From positions 110,300,509 through 110,364,508 of the forward strand of contig OV884015.1 in the NCBI GenBank assembly GCA_930367205.1: a stretch of DNA of 64,000 bases, written 5' to 3'. Made by a program: the position numbers and the translations under genes. A model generated the notes under the pieces. It was not told the DNA's origin. It made no database searches and saw nothing but the letters and a program-made list of their open reading frames with translations. Of this stretch, positions 14,025 through 24,800 are shown one piece after another (the stretch's first letter is position 1; each line of letters starts with the position of its first letter). Source of the DNA: Acanthosoma haemorrhoidale. Taxonomy: Eukaryota; Arthropoda; Insecta; Hemiptera; Acanthosomatidae.

Positions 14025-17000
14025 AGACTTTCTATTAATAAGTAATTTATTAAAGACCTTTCATTATTTGTCTCTGTGCTGATTTCGTTTTTGACAGCAT
14101 CGAATCTGTCCTTTTGTAATAATAGATCGGTACTTAATCATGTCTGTTAGAGATGTCTAATGTTTCATGTCTTTCTTATATGAAAACAGAAAACTCAAAA
14201 AAATAATAATGACAGACTGGGAAAAAGAGAGTCAGACAAACGGGTTTTAGTTTTGAAAAAAAAGCTACGAAACCCAGTAAATAGTCCTCAGTATGAAAAA
14301 TGATGGTACAAGCTGCAGAACAGTTTTTCCTCAGTTTTATAATGCTAATATTATATATAATGCTAAAACTAGAAGGGGCTTAAGCGGAATTGTATACCTG
14401 CCTCGTGGCTTGATGGAAGTCACTGATGATTCCCTGTTATTTTTAAGTAAGCAACCTCATCCCTCCAAGACCTCCCTACTTCCCAGAATCTTATCCTTTT
14501 CTGTTACATATATGTCTCAGCTTTAGCCCCAGACCACACTTGTGCCTAGACATTCACCACGGTATGTTCTAACTGATCTCTTAATATTTGTATATACCAG
14601 TGTTTTGCTTGTACTTCATAGTAAAGCTTTTCTCTTAAAAGACTCTCCTCCACAAGGATTATTTAACTCTCGAATATATGTAAAAATTAAATCCTTGGTT
14701 TCTTCCCTTACCTCTTGACTTATTCCTGTATTTACATAAAACAGACAATTTCATCAAAACTCCTCTGAACGAAATCTCTGAGATATTCAAATTATGATCC
14801 GAAGAGCGAGTGAGAACATCGAGTTACCTGAGAACAGACCTAATTACCTCCGAGAATCTTCAGGTGGTTACCGACCTCAGAACTAACCCCAGCTGCAGAC
14901 TGAGAGAACAGAATTCATCTGATAGTCAAATAGGCAGCTACTTACTTAAGTCGGTTTAAGTCCCTTCATTACCATTCAAACTCTAAGCCGGGAAGTTCCT
15001 CTCATAACTTGCTCAAGTTCAACTCATTAGAAACCATCCCACACAGTTCTCTCAGCGTTTCAATACTTAGCTTTTTCGTTACAAGTTTTTTTTTTTTTTT
15101 CCCAAAACCAGATCAATTTTTTATTTAAAAACGATTTAAAGTTTAATCGAAACTCTGATTAACAATATATAAACTAAAATAAATTTTTTTTTTTTGTCAA
15201 TTATTATTAAAAAATATCATCATAGCGAGTCCACTTGATACATGGTACTTAAAATAAAACGAGCACGATGAAAGATAAAACTAAAATTAATTAAAGCCTG
15301 TTAAAAAATTAGTTAAAATTAAAAATGAATTATTAATAAAAAAATGTATATTTCTCTATATGTAATTACAAAATTCATTTGAACTCTCATCGAAAGTCTA
15401 TTTGTAACTTTTTTCACATGGACAGATGATGTTTTGCGTGAAAGTTTTCCAAACTAGTGAAAACAGATAATTATTAACGTTATCGCTATTCGAAGTGACT
15501 GTCATGTACTTCGCTGGAAAAGATAATTAATTTATTAATAATTATCAGCTAAAGAATAAAGATATAAGTAGCATTAGCAATAACTTTAGTAATAGCGCGA
15601 TCCATACCAGAACAAAATTGGACTTATAAAAGCGACATTTTAAAATATTTTACTTAACTTTCTAGCTGTCTGCCATGTGGCAATCCGGTACATTGAGTCT
15701 TTGCTAGAACTTAGATTAATTCCTCAACAAAATTTGATTGCACATATTTTTTGATGGTTTTTATAACCAGGCGTTTTACTGAAAACATCACGACCTGACT
15801 TGTAAAGGTAATACGAATCGGCTTTCAAGCTTCTCTTTCATACGAAATTAAGCTTAAAGGGTTGATTATAGGGATTTAATGATCTCAAACGCTTTTCTCA
15901 TTGAATCAATTAACGAGTTGCTACAAATAATGAAGATTCAAATATTAAACAAAAATATACCAAAGTGTCCTGAGACCGGCCCTAATGTACGGGACTCCGT
16001 TGTATAGATACCTAACCCCCAACACTCCAACAAGGCTCCAACAATTGCAGAACAGAGTCCTCCGCACCTCCCTCACGCACACCCCGTTCCACAGGATGAA
16101 AGCAGCCGTAATTCATGAAAAACATGAAGTGCTCACCATCCAAAATTTCATCAAGAGACGGCACATGAAATTTTTCGACTCTTTACGGCACTGCCATAAT
16201 CCTCTTTTCAGTGACCTACAACCCCCACTACTGCCCGTCAGATGGAAGCACTGCTGGTCCACAGAAGCATGGAAGCAGATAGACCTTCTCGACCCCGAGC
16301 CCCCTGACGGGGACTGACCCCTGATCTCCCGACCGATTCCACCATAGCAAGATGGCAGCTCTACACCCCCCATAGGCTCGGCCACCGGCGGACTCAGCCG
16401 GCCCTGCCGGAGGCCACTCACACCAGTCCCGACCTGGTCGACTACAGACCCATGGCCTAGACCCCGAGGATCAGCCCTCGGTGGACTCTCACCACCGTCC
16501 CGATATCACCCACACCTCTCCCGAGGCCCTCCACACTCCTCATCCTCTAAACACATCCTTCGAATGGGACTCCGTCCAGTGAAAGACTATTACCATTCCA
16601 AGATAAGTATCCTTTTTATTTTTCCCTTATCCTATTTTTATTATATTGAGAGATATAAAAAATAAAATAAAATAAATAAATAAATATTTCCCTGCCGTGT
16701 GGTATCAAATAAAAGATATTGACCGCCTCATTAATAAATAATACGTAATATGTGCTAAGGCTTTAGCGGACTGTAATAAAGAAAAAACAGAAACACTTTG
16801 ACCGTTTTTGCAACAGTAATGAATCCCTTAAAAGTTCGATATTCTGTTCTACAACGATTATTTACTCAATTTTAATTTCTTTCAATAATAAGGGGGCCGG
16901 AAAGTAATGCCGTTATTTTTTACATTAAAGTCAAAAAATAAATTTTTCACAAGTTCTTGTTTTTAATCAATGATGTAATCACCCTCGTTATCAGCAGTGT

Positions 17001-20000
17001 AAATTTTCAATGCCGAATCGATAAAAATCGATTGGTTTTTGGGCGACTATTGTGGTTGAGGCAATACCTCCCACCCCAATTCATTATTTTTTTTCCAGGG
17101 TTGATTACATCATTGATCAAAAACAAAAAATATATTAACATTAACAAAATATATATGTTATATATAACTTGTGAATGTTTCTTTTTGGTTTTGTGGCCCA
17201 GTTACGAATTGACTATAGGGTAGATACTTTCAGTTGTGTTTATCGACATTTGAAAGGATTTTAATCCGGAATGGCGTTTTCTTGTTGAAGAAAGAAATTT
17301 CCTAGCAATAATAAAAATATTTTCGTTTAATTTATACAATACCATCAGATCCTTCTTTATATTTTTGTTGTCGCGCGGAGCACTCTCTGCAAGATTCGCC
17401 TCCTATCAACTGAGCAGCACATCCTGGAACGAAACAAGAAAATATTTTATAGTAAAATATCGTTATAATCCTCAGATGCGTGTGAAATCATACTTTTGTT
17501 ATTGAATACAGACAAAAAAAAACATTGTTTCAATTTAATAATAATTATTCCGAAAGAAACTGCTTTATTATCACACGGGTATGGGATGATCTTTTTTTTT
17601 TCTTCATAGCCCCTTTAAATTTACAGATAATTATATACAATTATAGATCCTCAGGCGAATCTATTTACATCAATCAAGGCACATTACGAAAACCGCCTTT
17701 TAATGGATGTTGTCAGTCAACCTAATGATGACATTGCAGCAATTTTGAAATCCTTCAACATTAAGGATGCGATTTTGAACGCCGCATTTGCTTGGCAGCA
17801 ACTAAAAAGCACAACCCTGATAAAATCTTGGAAGAATATTTGGCCTAATAACCCACATCTTGCAACATGCAACTCTGCATCCAATGATTATGAATCTATT
17901 TTAGAGGCTGCACATGAAATTTGTAACGAAGTGGAAATTGCGCCAGCATCAATTGAAGAGTTCAAGAGATGGATTATTGAAGACAACCTTGCTACTGATG
18001 TGACAGACGCCGAAATAATCCAGGAAGTCGCAACAGTGGATGACGAAATGATCAAAGAGGCAGTGCCGGAGAAAAACTTCACTGTAAGCTGTGATGAAGC
18101 GTTATCAGCAACCAAAACTTTGCTTCGTTGGTGCGAAGAGAGAGAGTTAGATTTTTCAAACATTTTGATGTTAAAAGGGATTCAAGAACAAGCAATGACG
18201 GACTGCCTGCATAAGAAGAAGCAGAAGAAAATCTCAGACTTTTTTAACGTGTAAATACATACATACTTTTTTTTACATATGTACAACTGTACATTTTATT
18301 TTACTTTCTTTCCATATTTCTTTTACAAACTTATACATATATATGTATGTACTGCCATTTTGTAGCCTAGTTTTAATAAATTACATCTATGTATACTGTT
18401 TGGTACTTTTTATTAACTTCATTCAAAACTTGTTCAAATGCATTGAGAAAAAAACATCTTTGATAATCCAACATTTTCGGTAATCCGACACGCCCCTGGT
18501 CCCTTACCTGTTGGATTATCGAGGGACAACTGTATAATGATACACATTATACGTGACTGGACTCAACTGACTAATAAAGGTGATGGGGCTCACCTTTTTG
18601 ATCAAACTTAAAACTAACTTACGTACTAATTCTGAACCTAATTTTCCCCCGACGGTCTGTTGCGATCGATGCGGGAGGGGTGGTGGTGTCATAGTGTTAA
18701 ACACTGGGTTTGTCAGGTGCTGCAACTAGTCAAAAAACTTAAGTGTCTCCGGCGGATGAACTCACCCACCGACGGCACACCAAGCAACGGGTGCAGGTCG
18801 GCATTTTTTAACCATGGGATGATCGTCTTTCGCCTGTTCCAATTCCATAATTACAACCTATTTAAATCGGTGGGAACATATTTAAGTAAGCCATTGTTGC
18901 CACCCAAAACTGTTTTTTTTTTGTATATTTTTTAAATTGTTATGCACTCGCATGTCTAATTTCCCATCGAAAATGTGGAAAATCATAACTTTGTATCATA
19001 ATATTAACAAAATAAAGGCGGTATGAAGTGAAATAACAATAACATAGTTTTTTAAAAATTTGCTAAACCACTCTGAAAAAAAAAACTACTATAGAATTTT
19101 TAGCAAAAAATACTTCATTCATTTCTTAAACTGTTTTTGCCTCTGAAAATAACCTTTTTTGACAAATAAAAAAAAAAATTGCAAATAGCTAAAATCAAGA
19201 GTTTGCAGTTTTGCCTAACTTGATTTAATTGGCGAAATTTTATTTCGGAGAGTGGAGATAAGTAAGGTAAGCAAAAGAATTTTTCGTTGAGCTCAGAAAC
19301 ATTAGGGCAAAGTTGAAAATTTGCTAGGCGTGGAACCCCACAAGAAACATATTAGGTACCTAGACTCCAAGGTCTATCAAACAAAACAAAGAAGGAAAGG
19401 ATGGCAAACAATGGCGTAGGATAGAAGAAAAATGCATAGAAGTACATCTGACTAAAAGGAAACGAAGTAGAAGATTTTGTCGGTAGATTGAAGGAATAGA
19501 GCTGTTAGGTTTTAAAAAAGTTTGTTAATGGACTACATTTCGACACAATATATATGTCTGCATCAGGTCCTCACGGCAAGAAATGAATGTGAAGGTGCTA
19601 ACAATCCTTTATGACGATTCTCCTACGCATTTATACACTCACGTCATGAAATAGGCCCGCAGTAAGTACATCTAGATATAAATTTTTCTGTTTTTTTATA
19701 TCAGATCGAGTCATAAGTAACTTCCGATGCAGCTAAGTAGAATCTATTGTTCGTATCTACCCGCTATGAGTTACCATGACAACAAGTTTTTGTCAACTGT
19801 TCTGCGTGATACACGTTACGTTAAACTGTTTTTTTTAACCTCTGAAATGGAGAGTCGAAAAATACATATTCGTCATGTAATGCTTTGGGAATTTAAACAA
19901 GGCAATAGTGTTAGGGCGACATCTGAAAAAATATGCAGTGTATATGGCGAAGGACTAATAACTGATCGGGCAGTTAGAAATTGGTATATAAAATTCCGTT

Positions 20001-21508
20001 CTGGAGATACGACCTTAAAAGACGAACCGAGGGCGGGACGTCCTTCCGGCTTTGACGACAACTTTTGACGGCAATATTGGAGCATAATCCGCGTCAATCA
20101 ACAAGAGGTATAGCAGAAAGGTTGAATACATCACTATCAACTGTTAACCGCCACCTGGAGAAGTTAGGGAAAGTCAGCAAGTTAGGAGTGTGGGTACCTT
20201 ACAATCTCAGTGAACGGAATAAAGAAGATCGCATGTCAATCGCCACAAGTCTGCTCTCACGGGTAAAAATTGAGCCTTTTTTAAACAGGATTGTAACAGG
20301 CTATGAAAAATGGGTTACCTATGACAATATAGTCCGCAAAAGACAGTGACTTGATAAGGATCAACCACCCCTACCAGATCCGAAAGCAAACATCCATGGC
20401 AAAAAGATTTTATTGTGTGTATGGTGGGATTGTCAAGGAATAATTCACCACGAGTTGTTCGAATTTAACAATTACTGCGGATAGATACGTTCAGCAGTTG
20501 CAAATATTGCAAGAGAAACTCCATGAAAAGCGTCCTGCACTCGTCAAAATTAATATAATTTTTAATGTTTAATGATTAAATTAATTAATATTTAATGAGT
20601 GCGAAATAAATGTCTGATAAAAAAACGGAAGTTACTTATGACTTGACCTAAATAAATTAACTAATTTCGTTCATAATTGATTCGTTCGCCACCAACTAAA
20701 AATTCGATTTGTAAAAAAAAGTTTGAGTCAGATAAATAATCTTTGTAGAGGAGAGTCTTTTAAAAGAAAAGAAAGAAAAGCTTTATTATGAAGTACAAGC
20801 AAAACACTGGTATATACAAATATTAAGAGCTACGGTACTACATACTGGGTGGAATGTCTATGCACAAGTGTGGTCTGGGGCTAAAGCTGAGACATATGTG
20901 TATAAGAAAAGGATAAGATTCTGGGAAGTAGGGAAGGATGCGGTCCCTTACTTAAAAATAACAGGAACCATCAGTGACTTCCAAGAAGTCACGAGGCAAG
21001 TATACAGTTCTGCTCTAGACCCTTCTACTTGTTTTTAGCATTATAAAACAGTCGATAAAAAAAAAAAAAAAATTGCAAGACTACTGATCCGCGGATCAAC
21101 TACTTCTAAAGTATACCAGATGGGAATAGTTACCGATATGGACAAGAGCGACAGCTGCAAGGAGGGCACAAAGATGTCTGGCACTAGACAATGACATACT
21201 GACTGAACACCGCTCAGCGCCAATCCCTCCGTTAAATAGCCCCAATATATTTAGGTTTAGAGCAGGCGGGACGTTACTATCTGACAAACAAACAGTCCGA
21301 CGCTACTCAGAAAAGGAGCCATTCTATTTATCTGTCCATTGTTTATAGAAAACAATTTCAAGTTCATGTCGTTCCGAGGCGTCGCGGGCGTGTTGAGTGA
21401 ATTATCAATCAGCGGGCAAGTTTGATGGCAGCTATCAATAAGTGAAAACTGGATCGATAGAAGAGTTTCTGAAATTATATATTCCAATTGCCCAGACACA
21501 ACAGCCAT
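7065..21508 (-). CDS. Proposed 4-exon gene, unrecognised coiled-coil protein
   Basis: Exons on the - strand: 21508-21307, 17423-17343, 9139-9092, 7426-7065 (stop 7067-7065). Together they give 693 nt, 230 aa. The last three exons have good AG acceptors and fitting phases. The 48-nt exon is pure charged coil (about residues 96-110), continuing into LNALLREIEALERALKIQEA in the last exon, so residues 96-135 form a likely coiled coil. The exon at 17423 is Cys-rich (ESCRECSARQQ). The C-terminus has a conserved-looking Pro/Gly-rich tail (KFCIPPGGVAVKDYLAML, then HPWRLIPGYDT). I do not recognise the family. The first exon is less certain: its ATG has a good context (aaaaaATGG), but the donor gtagcg is weak and an intermediate exon could be missed. 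Introns hold LINE-A, LINE-B, LINE-C, mariner and Tigger debris. Confidence 0.55.
7525..7685 (-). mobile_element. LINE-A 3' UTR fragment
   Basis: A second, truncated copy of the LINE-A tail lies directly beside the larger one. Both start, on the + strand, with the aggtcaatattNNatgtcctg block. Confidence 0.55.
7690..8434 (-). mobile_element. LINE-A 3' end with reverse transcriptase C-terminus
   Basis: An open frame at 8401-7898 reads the last 167 residues of a Jockey-like non-LTR polyprotein: YLGIKMDRHLHFLTHF, then RLKLMIYKCVLWPALLYVAP, then RRHIRFFDSLQHLTNPVF. These C-terminal motifs are typical of mobile-element reverse transcriptases of the jockey clade. The catalytic palm is missing (5' truncation at about 8434, next to a TTA repeat). 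It lies in the first described intron of the coiled-coil gene, in the same orientation. Confidence 0.85.
8446..8515. repeat. Short dispersed repeat, shared with 17600-17665
   Basis: About 65 bases (tcttcataacccctttaaa to gatcctcaggcNaatct) recur at 17600-17665 with few changes. Both copies lie close to LINE-A or Tigger pieces. The parent element is unknown. Confidence 0.5.
9092..9139 (-). CDS. 48-nt internal exon of the coiled-coil gene
   Basis: The acceptor is atttcag and the donor is gtgaag. In the only open frame it reads TDLERKNEQLYADYR, charged and helical, which joins without a shift to the coil in the terminal exon. It is easily missed because it is so short. Confidence 0.65.
9140..10815. 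other. Intronic AT-rich stretch, no gene seen
   Basis: Lies inside the proposed coiled-coil gene. At about 9590-9615 a phrase close to mariner ends (gatcagaaagtaatgggg) appears alone. Nothing else is assignable. Confidence 0.4.
10820..11060 (-). mobile_element. LINE-B 3' tail
   Basis: The 3' UTR blocks gcccagagacctcccaa, gaggctgaccaagagcgcg and gccacagacgctc are all present. It is truncated before the reverse transcriptase frame. The tandem array begins about 90 bases further on. Confidence 0.65.
11151..11728. repeat. 34-bp tandem repeat array, 17 units
   Basis: The unit is acaaacaagtttaccctt followed by aattgtgctgtatcac (34 bp). Seventeen units fit exactly into 578 bases with no indels. 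Unit variants caag/ctag and tgttt/tgtat partly alternate in the first nine units, which suggests a 68-bp higher-order unit, while the last five units are nearly uniform. Confidence 0.95.
11729..13254. other. AT-rich intronic stretch, no gene seen
   Basis: No convincing exon, RNA or repeat family. A weak box-B-like tatggttcaaccctct lies at about 13065-13080. Confidence 0.4.
13255..13905 (+). mobile_element. LINE-B 3' end
   Basis: Starts near the cagccaaaacatcgaacatcaag block of the reverse transcriptase C-terminus and continues through the complete 3' UTR to the ttatcttaataaaaattg end. Frames are broken. Confidence 0.7.
13993..14021 (+). repeat. Poly(A) run, 29 bases
   Basis: An uninterrupted A tract, probably the tail of an old retroposon on the + strand, but no body is recognisable upstream beyond LINE-B. 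Confidence 0.8.
14333..14668 (+). mobile_element. Solo LTR-like element, family D
   Basis: Begins AGTTTTATAATGC and ends ATTATTTAACT, the AGT...ACT form found in Gypsy/errantivirus-type LTRs. A polyadenylation-like motif (TTCATAGTAAAGC, cataataaagc in sister copies) lies near the end. No internal region follows. One of six copies in the window. The LTR identity is inferred. Confidence 0.6.
14670..15966. other. AT-rich stretch, no gene seen
   Basis: Homopolymer A and T runs and short frames only. Nothing assignable. Confidence 0.4.
15968..16690 (+). mobile_element. LINE-C 3' end, reverse transcriptase C-terminus
   Basis: The frame 15985-16317 reads RLQQLQNRVLRTSLTHTPFH then KRRHMKFFDSLRHCHNPLFS, a Jockey-like reverse transcriptase C-terminus distinct from LINE-A. 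A GC-rich 3' UTR and an (AAATA)n tail at 16650-16686 follow. It is 5'-truncated at about 15968. Confidence 0.8.
16891..17130 (-). mobile_element. Fold-back remnant of mariner family 1
   Basis: The left end (gggggccggaaagtaatgcc) matches the terminal repeat of the mariner at 60280. The sequence around ttgtttttaatcaatgatgtaatca recurs inverted at 17100-17125, so the fragment can fold into a hairpin. Only a scrap of transposase code remains, including the reverse of the conserved NELGW region. Confidence 0.65.
17343..17423 (-). CDS. 81-nt internal exon of the coiled-coil gene
   Basis: The acceptor is tcgttccag and the donor is gtattg. The reading frame contains a Cys cluster (ESCRECSARQQKYKEGSD) and leaves one base (G), which makes a Gly codon with the GT that opens the 48-nt exon. 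Phase agreement on both sides supports it. Confidence 0.6.
17600..18532 (+). mobile_element. Tigger/pogo DNA transposon, 3' half
   Basis: Contains the transposase end at 17703-18254 and, at 18509-18532, the end ttggattatcgagggacaac, which matches pogo/Tigger terminal repeats (CAGT...CTCGATAATCC, inverted), followed by TA. The 5' half, with the DNA-binding and most of the DDE core, is absent. Confidence 0.75.
17703..18254 (+). pseudogene. Tigger/jerky-type transposase, C-terminal 183 residues
   Basis: The open frame has the family features FNIKDAILNAAFAWQQLKST and KSWKNIWP, then a long acidic linker, LRWCEEREL, and the very typical end KKKQKKISDFF. The Asp residues of the catalytic core are upstream and missing, so it cannot transpose. 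The frame is intact for its length, which suggests a recent arrival or chance survival. It sits in an intron of the proposed coiled-coil gene, on the opposite strand. Confidence 0.8.
18536..18800 (-). mobile_element. LINE-A 3' end fragment
   Basis: The - strand frame still reads the end of the reverse transcriptase (MQHLTNPVFNTMTPPPLPHR). The 3' UTR follows. It abuts the Tigger end at 18532. Confidence 0.7.
18801..19698. other. AT-rich stretch, no gene seen
   Basis: The phrase gggatgatc at 18815 also occurs at 17583, close to the short repeat there. Nothing else is assignable. Confidence 0.35.
19701..20652 (+). mobile_element. Mariner family 2, internally deleted copy 1
   Basis: The left end TCAGATCGAGTCATAAGTAACTTCCG follows TA, and the right end is its inverted form (cggaagttacttatgacttga). 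The transposase frame 19727-20068 reads the helix-turn-helix region (ITDRAVRNWYIKFRSGD, EPRAGRP) and then breaks at a stop. The first catalytic Asp is lost (VTGYEKW instead of VTGDE). The part with the second and third Asp is deleted. Confidence 0.85.
20730..21049 (-). mobile_element. Solo LTR-like element, family D
   Basis: Flanked by AGTC on both sides (20726-20729 and 21050-21053), a 4-bp target duplication as expected for Gypsy-type integration. A polyadenylation-like cataataaagc motif lies near its end on the - strand. No internal retroviral-type sequence. Confidence 0.65.
21307..21508 (-). CDS. Candidate first coding exon of the coiled-coil gene
   Basis: An ATG in a strong context starts a 67-codon frame (begins MAVVSGQLEYIISETLL). 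A phase-1 donor (CTGA/gtagcg) fits the next exon at 17423, giving an Arg codon at the junction. The donor is weak and the fit could be chance (one in three), so assignment to the gene is tentative. Confidence 0.4.
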
Positions 21509-21806
21509 TTTTTAGTTCACCAGTTTTTTCAAGAGATATATTGTTGTTTTTTTGTGAGGGGGGGGCAGAAGAAAGAGAAAAAATCTAAATAAAAAATAAA
21601 TACTTGTGCTTTCTCGCAATGAATCGATATCAATTGTTTATTCTGATAAGAGCTATAACCTAAAATAACCTCCCCACCACTGCCCTCAAACTGGCAAGTT
21701 TATAAATAAATGATTGTGTGACTAGTATGTTTTGTCGTCAATGTAACAGAGCCAAAATAAACATATCCCTCGCTGCGTCAGTAAATATCAAATGAGATAT
21801 ATATAA
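21509..21806. promoter_or_regulatory. Short divergent intergenic region, candidate bidirectional promoter
   Basis: This 298-bp stretch separates the SNX4 start codon from the ATG of a proposed - strand gene. It contains AATCGATA at 21622-21629, a 7-of-8 match to the insect DRE element (TATCGATA), which is common in housekeeping promoters. It also has a run of G at about 21559-21566 and no obvious TATA box close to either start. The promoter role is inferred from gene layout. Confidence 0.4.
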
Positions 21807-24800
21807 ATGGCTGAATCGCCTGATAAGAAAATTTCAGTCAAAGAATATGATGTAGATCTAACAGTAAGTCATTTATATAAAATTTAATTCTACTTTTAAA
21901 CTGTCAATTTACTAAGATGCATATATGTTTTCACTCAGGCTCAGTTGAAAGATTGTTTGTTGAATCATATGGACATAAGTGTTTCCGAATCGGAGAAGAG
22001 AAGTAATTCTGCGCTCAATATCAGAGATTGCTATACTGTCTATCTTGTGGAAACTAGGTAATCGTTTTATTTATTTTTTTTTTTGTATAAAATGTTTTTA
22101 AATTTAATAAAAAATTTCTCAGCAGAACCAAATTAATGTTAATTTATGATCCCAGAATTCCTCATTACTCAAGATCATATGCTCAACTTCAATTAATTAC
22201 TTTATTTACAAATCGGTAGAGGTGGCCCAATTCCAATTTAATGTCTAGTAAACATTATTTCGACTTTAAAAAAAAATTAAATTAAATCTAATAGTAATAA
22301 ACGGGAAGAAAAAGTCACAAGGAAAAATGTATTACAAATTGTCTATTTCCATTAAATAAAATTAGCAATTTCCAACAAAATGTATTCTGTATGTAGTGAT
22401 TTGAATCAGTTGAAAGCGAGATGAAAATATTTACATGTCTGTATTTCACTATTTTATTTCAAAGCAACTAAACACGATGATCACCAACCAGGCTTCGGTA
22501 AGTAAGGCGGAACTGAGTAAAAATCATGTCGCCTGCTAATATTATCTTATACATAAACTCTTTTGACAGTTGTTACTTTAACGGGAAAGCATTCTCCCTG
22601 TCTTCAAAGGCAAACAATGTCTGTGGGACTGTGGTGCCACTTGAAACCGCAAGTACTGACTAGGGGGGGGGTGGAAGTGATTGTATGAAACTATGATTTA
22701 TCAATGAGATCTATTTCCTTAGGTCTTGATCAGTGTATTTTGTTGCGTCGCTCAACATTACAGCGATAGGCCTGAGTTTTCTGGAACGAACGGAAACTGA
22801 TTTAAGAGGTATACCTCAAGACTTCGACAGAGGTATTGGGCTACTCTGCAGTTATTGCACTTTTCAAGCTTATGTGCTATATTTTCTGTACTTTAAAAAA
22901 CAACAGAAAATGTTTTCGACCCTACATTCAAATTATAATAAAATTTACACTATTTTCAAATATGACTATATAAATTAATATTGTTTCAGTATATCAGGGT
23001 GACAAATCCTTAAAATAATCTTGTCGATGAAATTTCAGACTTACTGATAATAGTTGGGAAATTACTGAGCATGGACTTGGTCAAATATGGAGAAGATATT
23101 CAGAATTCGAACAGTTTCGCCACTACCTGTGCTCCGCATATCCATGGGCTGTCATACCGCCCCTACCTGAGAAAAAACATACGTTTCCAGTTCTCAGCAA
23201 CTCAAATGATATTTTTGATCCAGACTTTATTGATCGAAGGAGAGCGGCACTGGAGGTATTGTCGATTCATTAAAAAATTCTTAAGGTTAAGTCATAAAAT
23301 AATTATTAATCAATTTTTGTTTTTGATAGACATTCCTTCATCGAATTGCCGCACATCCAACAATCAGCAAGGATTCCATGTTCCTAATGTTTCTACAAGA
23401 AGAAGAAGGATGGAGAAATAGTATTAAAGATATTGGTGGGTTGATTAAAAAACATTATAGAATTATTTTTTAATTAATTATGAGGTGAAACCGCTCTCAA
23501 TTTATTATTTTAGGTTATGTACAGCTGGCAGAGGACAAATTAAAGAGCTTGAGCGCTGGGGTACGTGTCAGAGAAGGTGATCCTGACTTTGAACAAATAC
23601 GAAAATACAGCCGTGCCATACATGTGAGTGATTGACAGATTAGCAGAGTTTATATTTTCAATTCATCGAATGGCAACAACCTCAGTTGGCTTTCCCTCCA
23701 AAGTGTTGCGCCACAGATTTATTTAGCGCTTAACTATATGAATAAAATAAAAACTTTAAATCTGAGACTTGAGAAATCTTTTAACATTGAGTATACCTTT
23801 GAAACTTCTGATCGATTGACCGCTACTGTAGAACATACATACATATCTACAGTAGAGAATAATGTGTACTTATTTATAGGACCTACCCTGAAATTCGATT
23901 GTCATAAAACTATTAACGATTAACGAGTCTGAATCTAAACAGCCCGATTTGAAAAAAATTACTCTGCCCGTACTTATATAGCCATTGTTATATTTCTTTT
24001 CTAGGGTAGCCTCTGCAATTTACTACGTATCAGATCTAGAGCGGCGCTGAAAATCTACAACCTCCAAAAGTTGAGCAGCGGTTACGGTAAAGTTTTCAGC
24101 GAATGGAGTGCCATCGAAAAAGAAATGGGAGATGCACTTCAGGTTGAATAATTGTTTTCTAACAAATATACATCTTCCCTATATCAATCATTAGTTCTTT
24201 TACGGAGGTTTAATGTTTTATTTGTTCCTTTTGTTTTTTCTAGCGTATTGGTCATTTTTTCGACTCGATCGCTTCTGGGAGCGAAACATTTTTAGAAGAA
24301 GAAGAACATATAATAGATCAGTTAAAAGAGTAAGTGTTCAGGCTTTTATCAGATTTATTCCGAAATCACATTCTCTACATTCTTGTAATGTTCTCAGAGC
24401 TCATAATATTATTTCCTTTTAGGTATTTATATTTTGCTTCTTCTTTGGAGGATCTTTGTAGTAAAAGAGATGTTTTGCAATTAGAACTGGAAAAAACTCG
24501 TGAAGCTGTCAAATCAAGGAGAATAGAGAAGGAAAAAATTATGCAAGGTACTAAACTTAAAAATTAATCTGCAAAACTTTCATTTATTTACATTGTTGCC
24601 GTCTTAATGATCCCACAATAAAATTAAATCTCAACTAGGTTTTGTGAACATTGCAAATTTACAATACTTAAGTCTCAACTCGTATTTTTCATTAAGACAT
24701 CAAAAGAATAAAAAAAAAAAATTATTGATAAATTAATGACACTTAATGGATTATTTTCATTTTGTATCGCATTGTCAAATGGAATCTTCATGTAAAATTT

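Noticed and set aside
22733..23421. Open frames inside SNX4 introns and overlapping its exons in other phases
   Set aside because: They are off-frame with respect to the SNX4 exons or lie in introns; the spliced SNX4 reading explains the coding signal.
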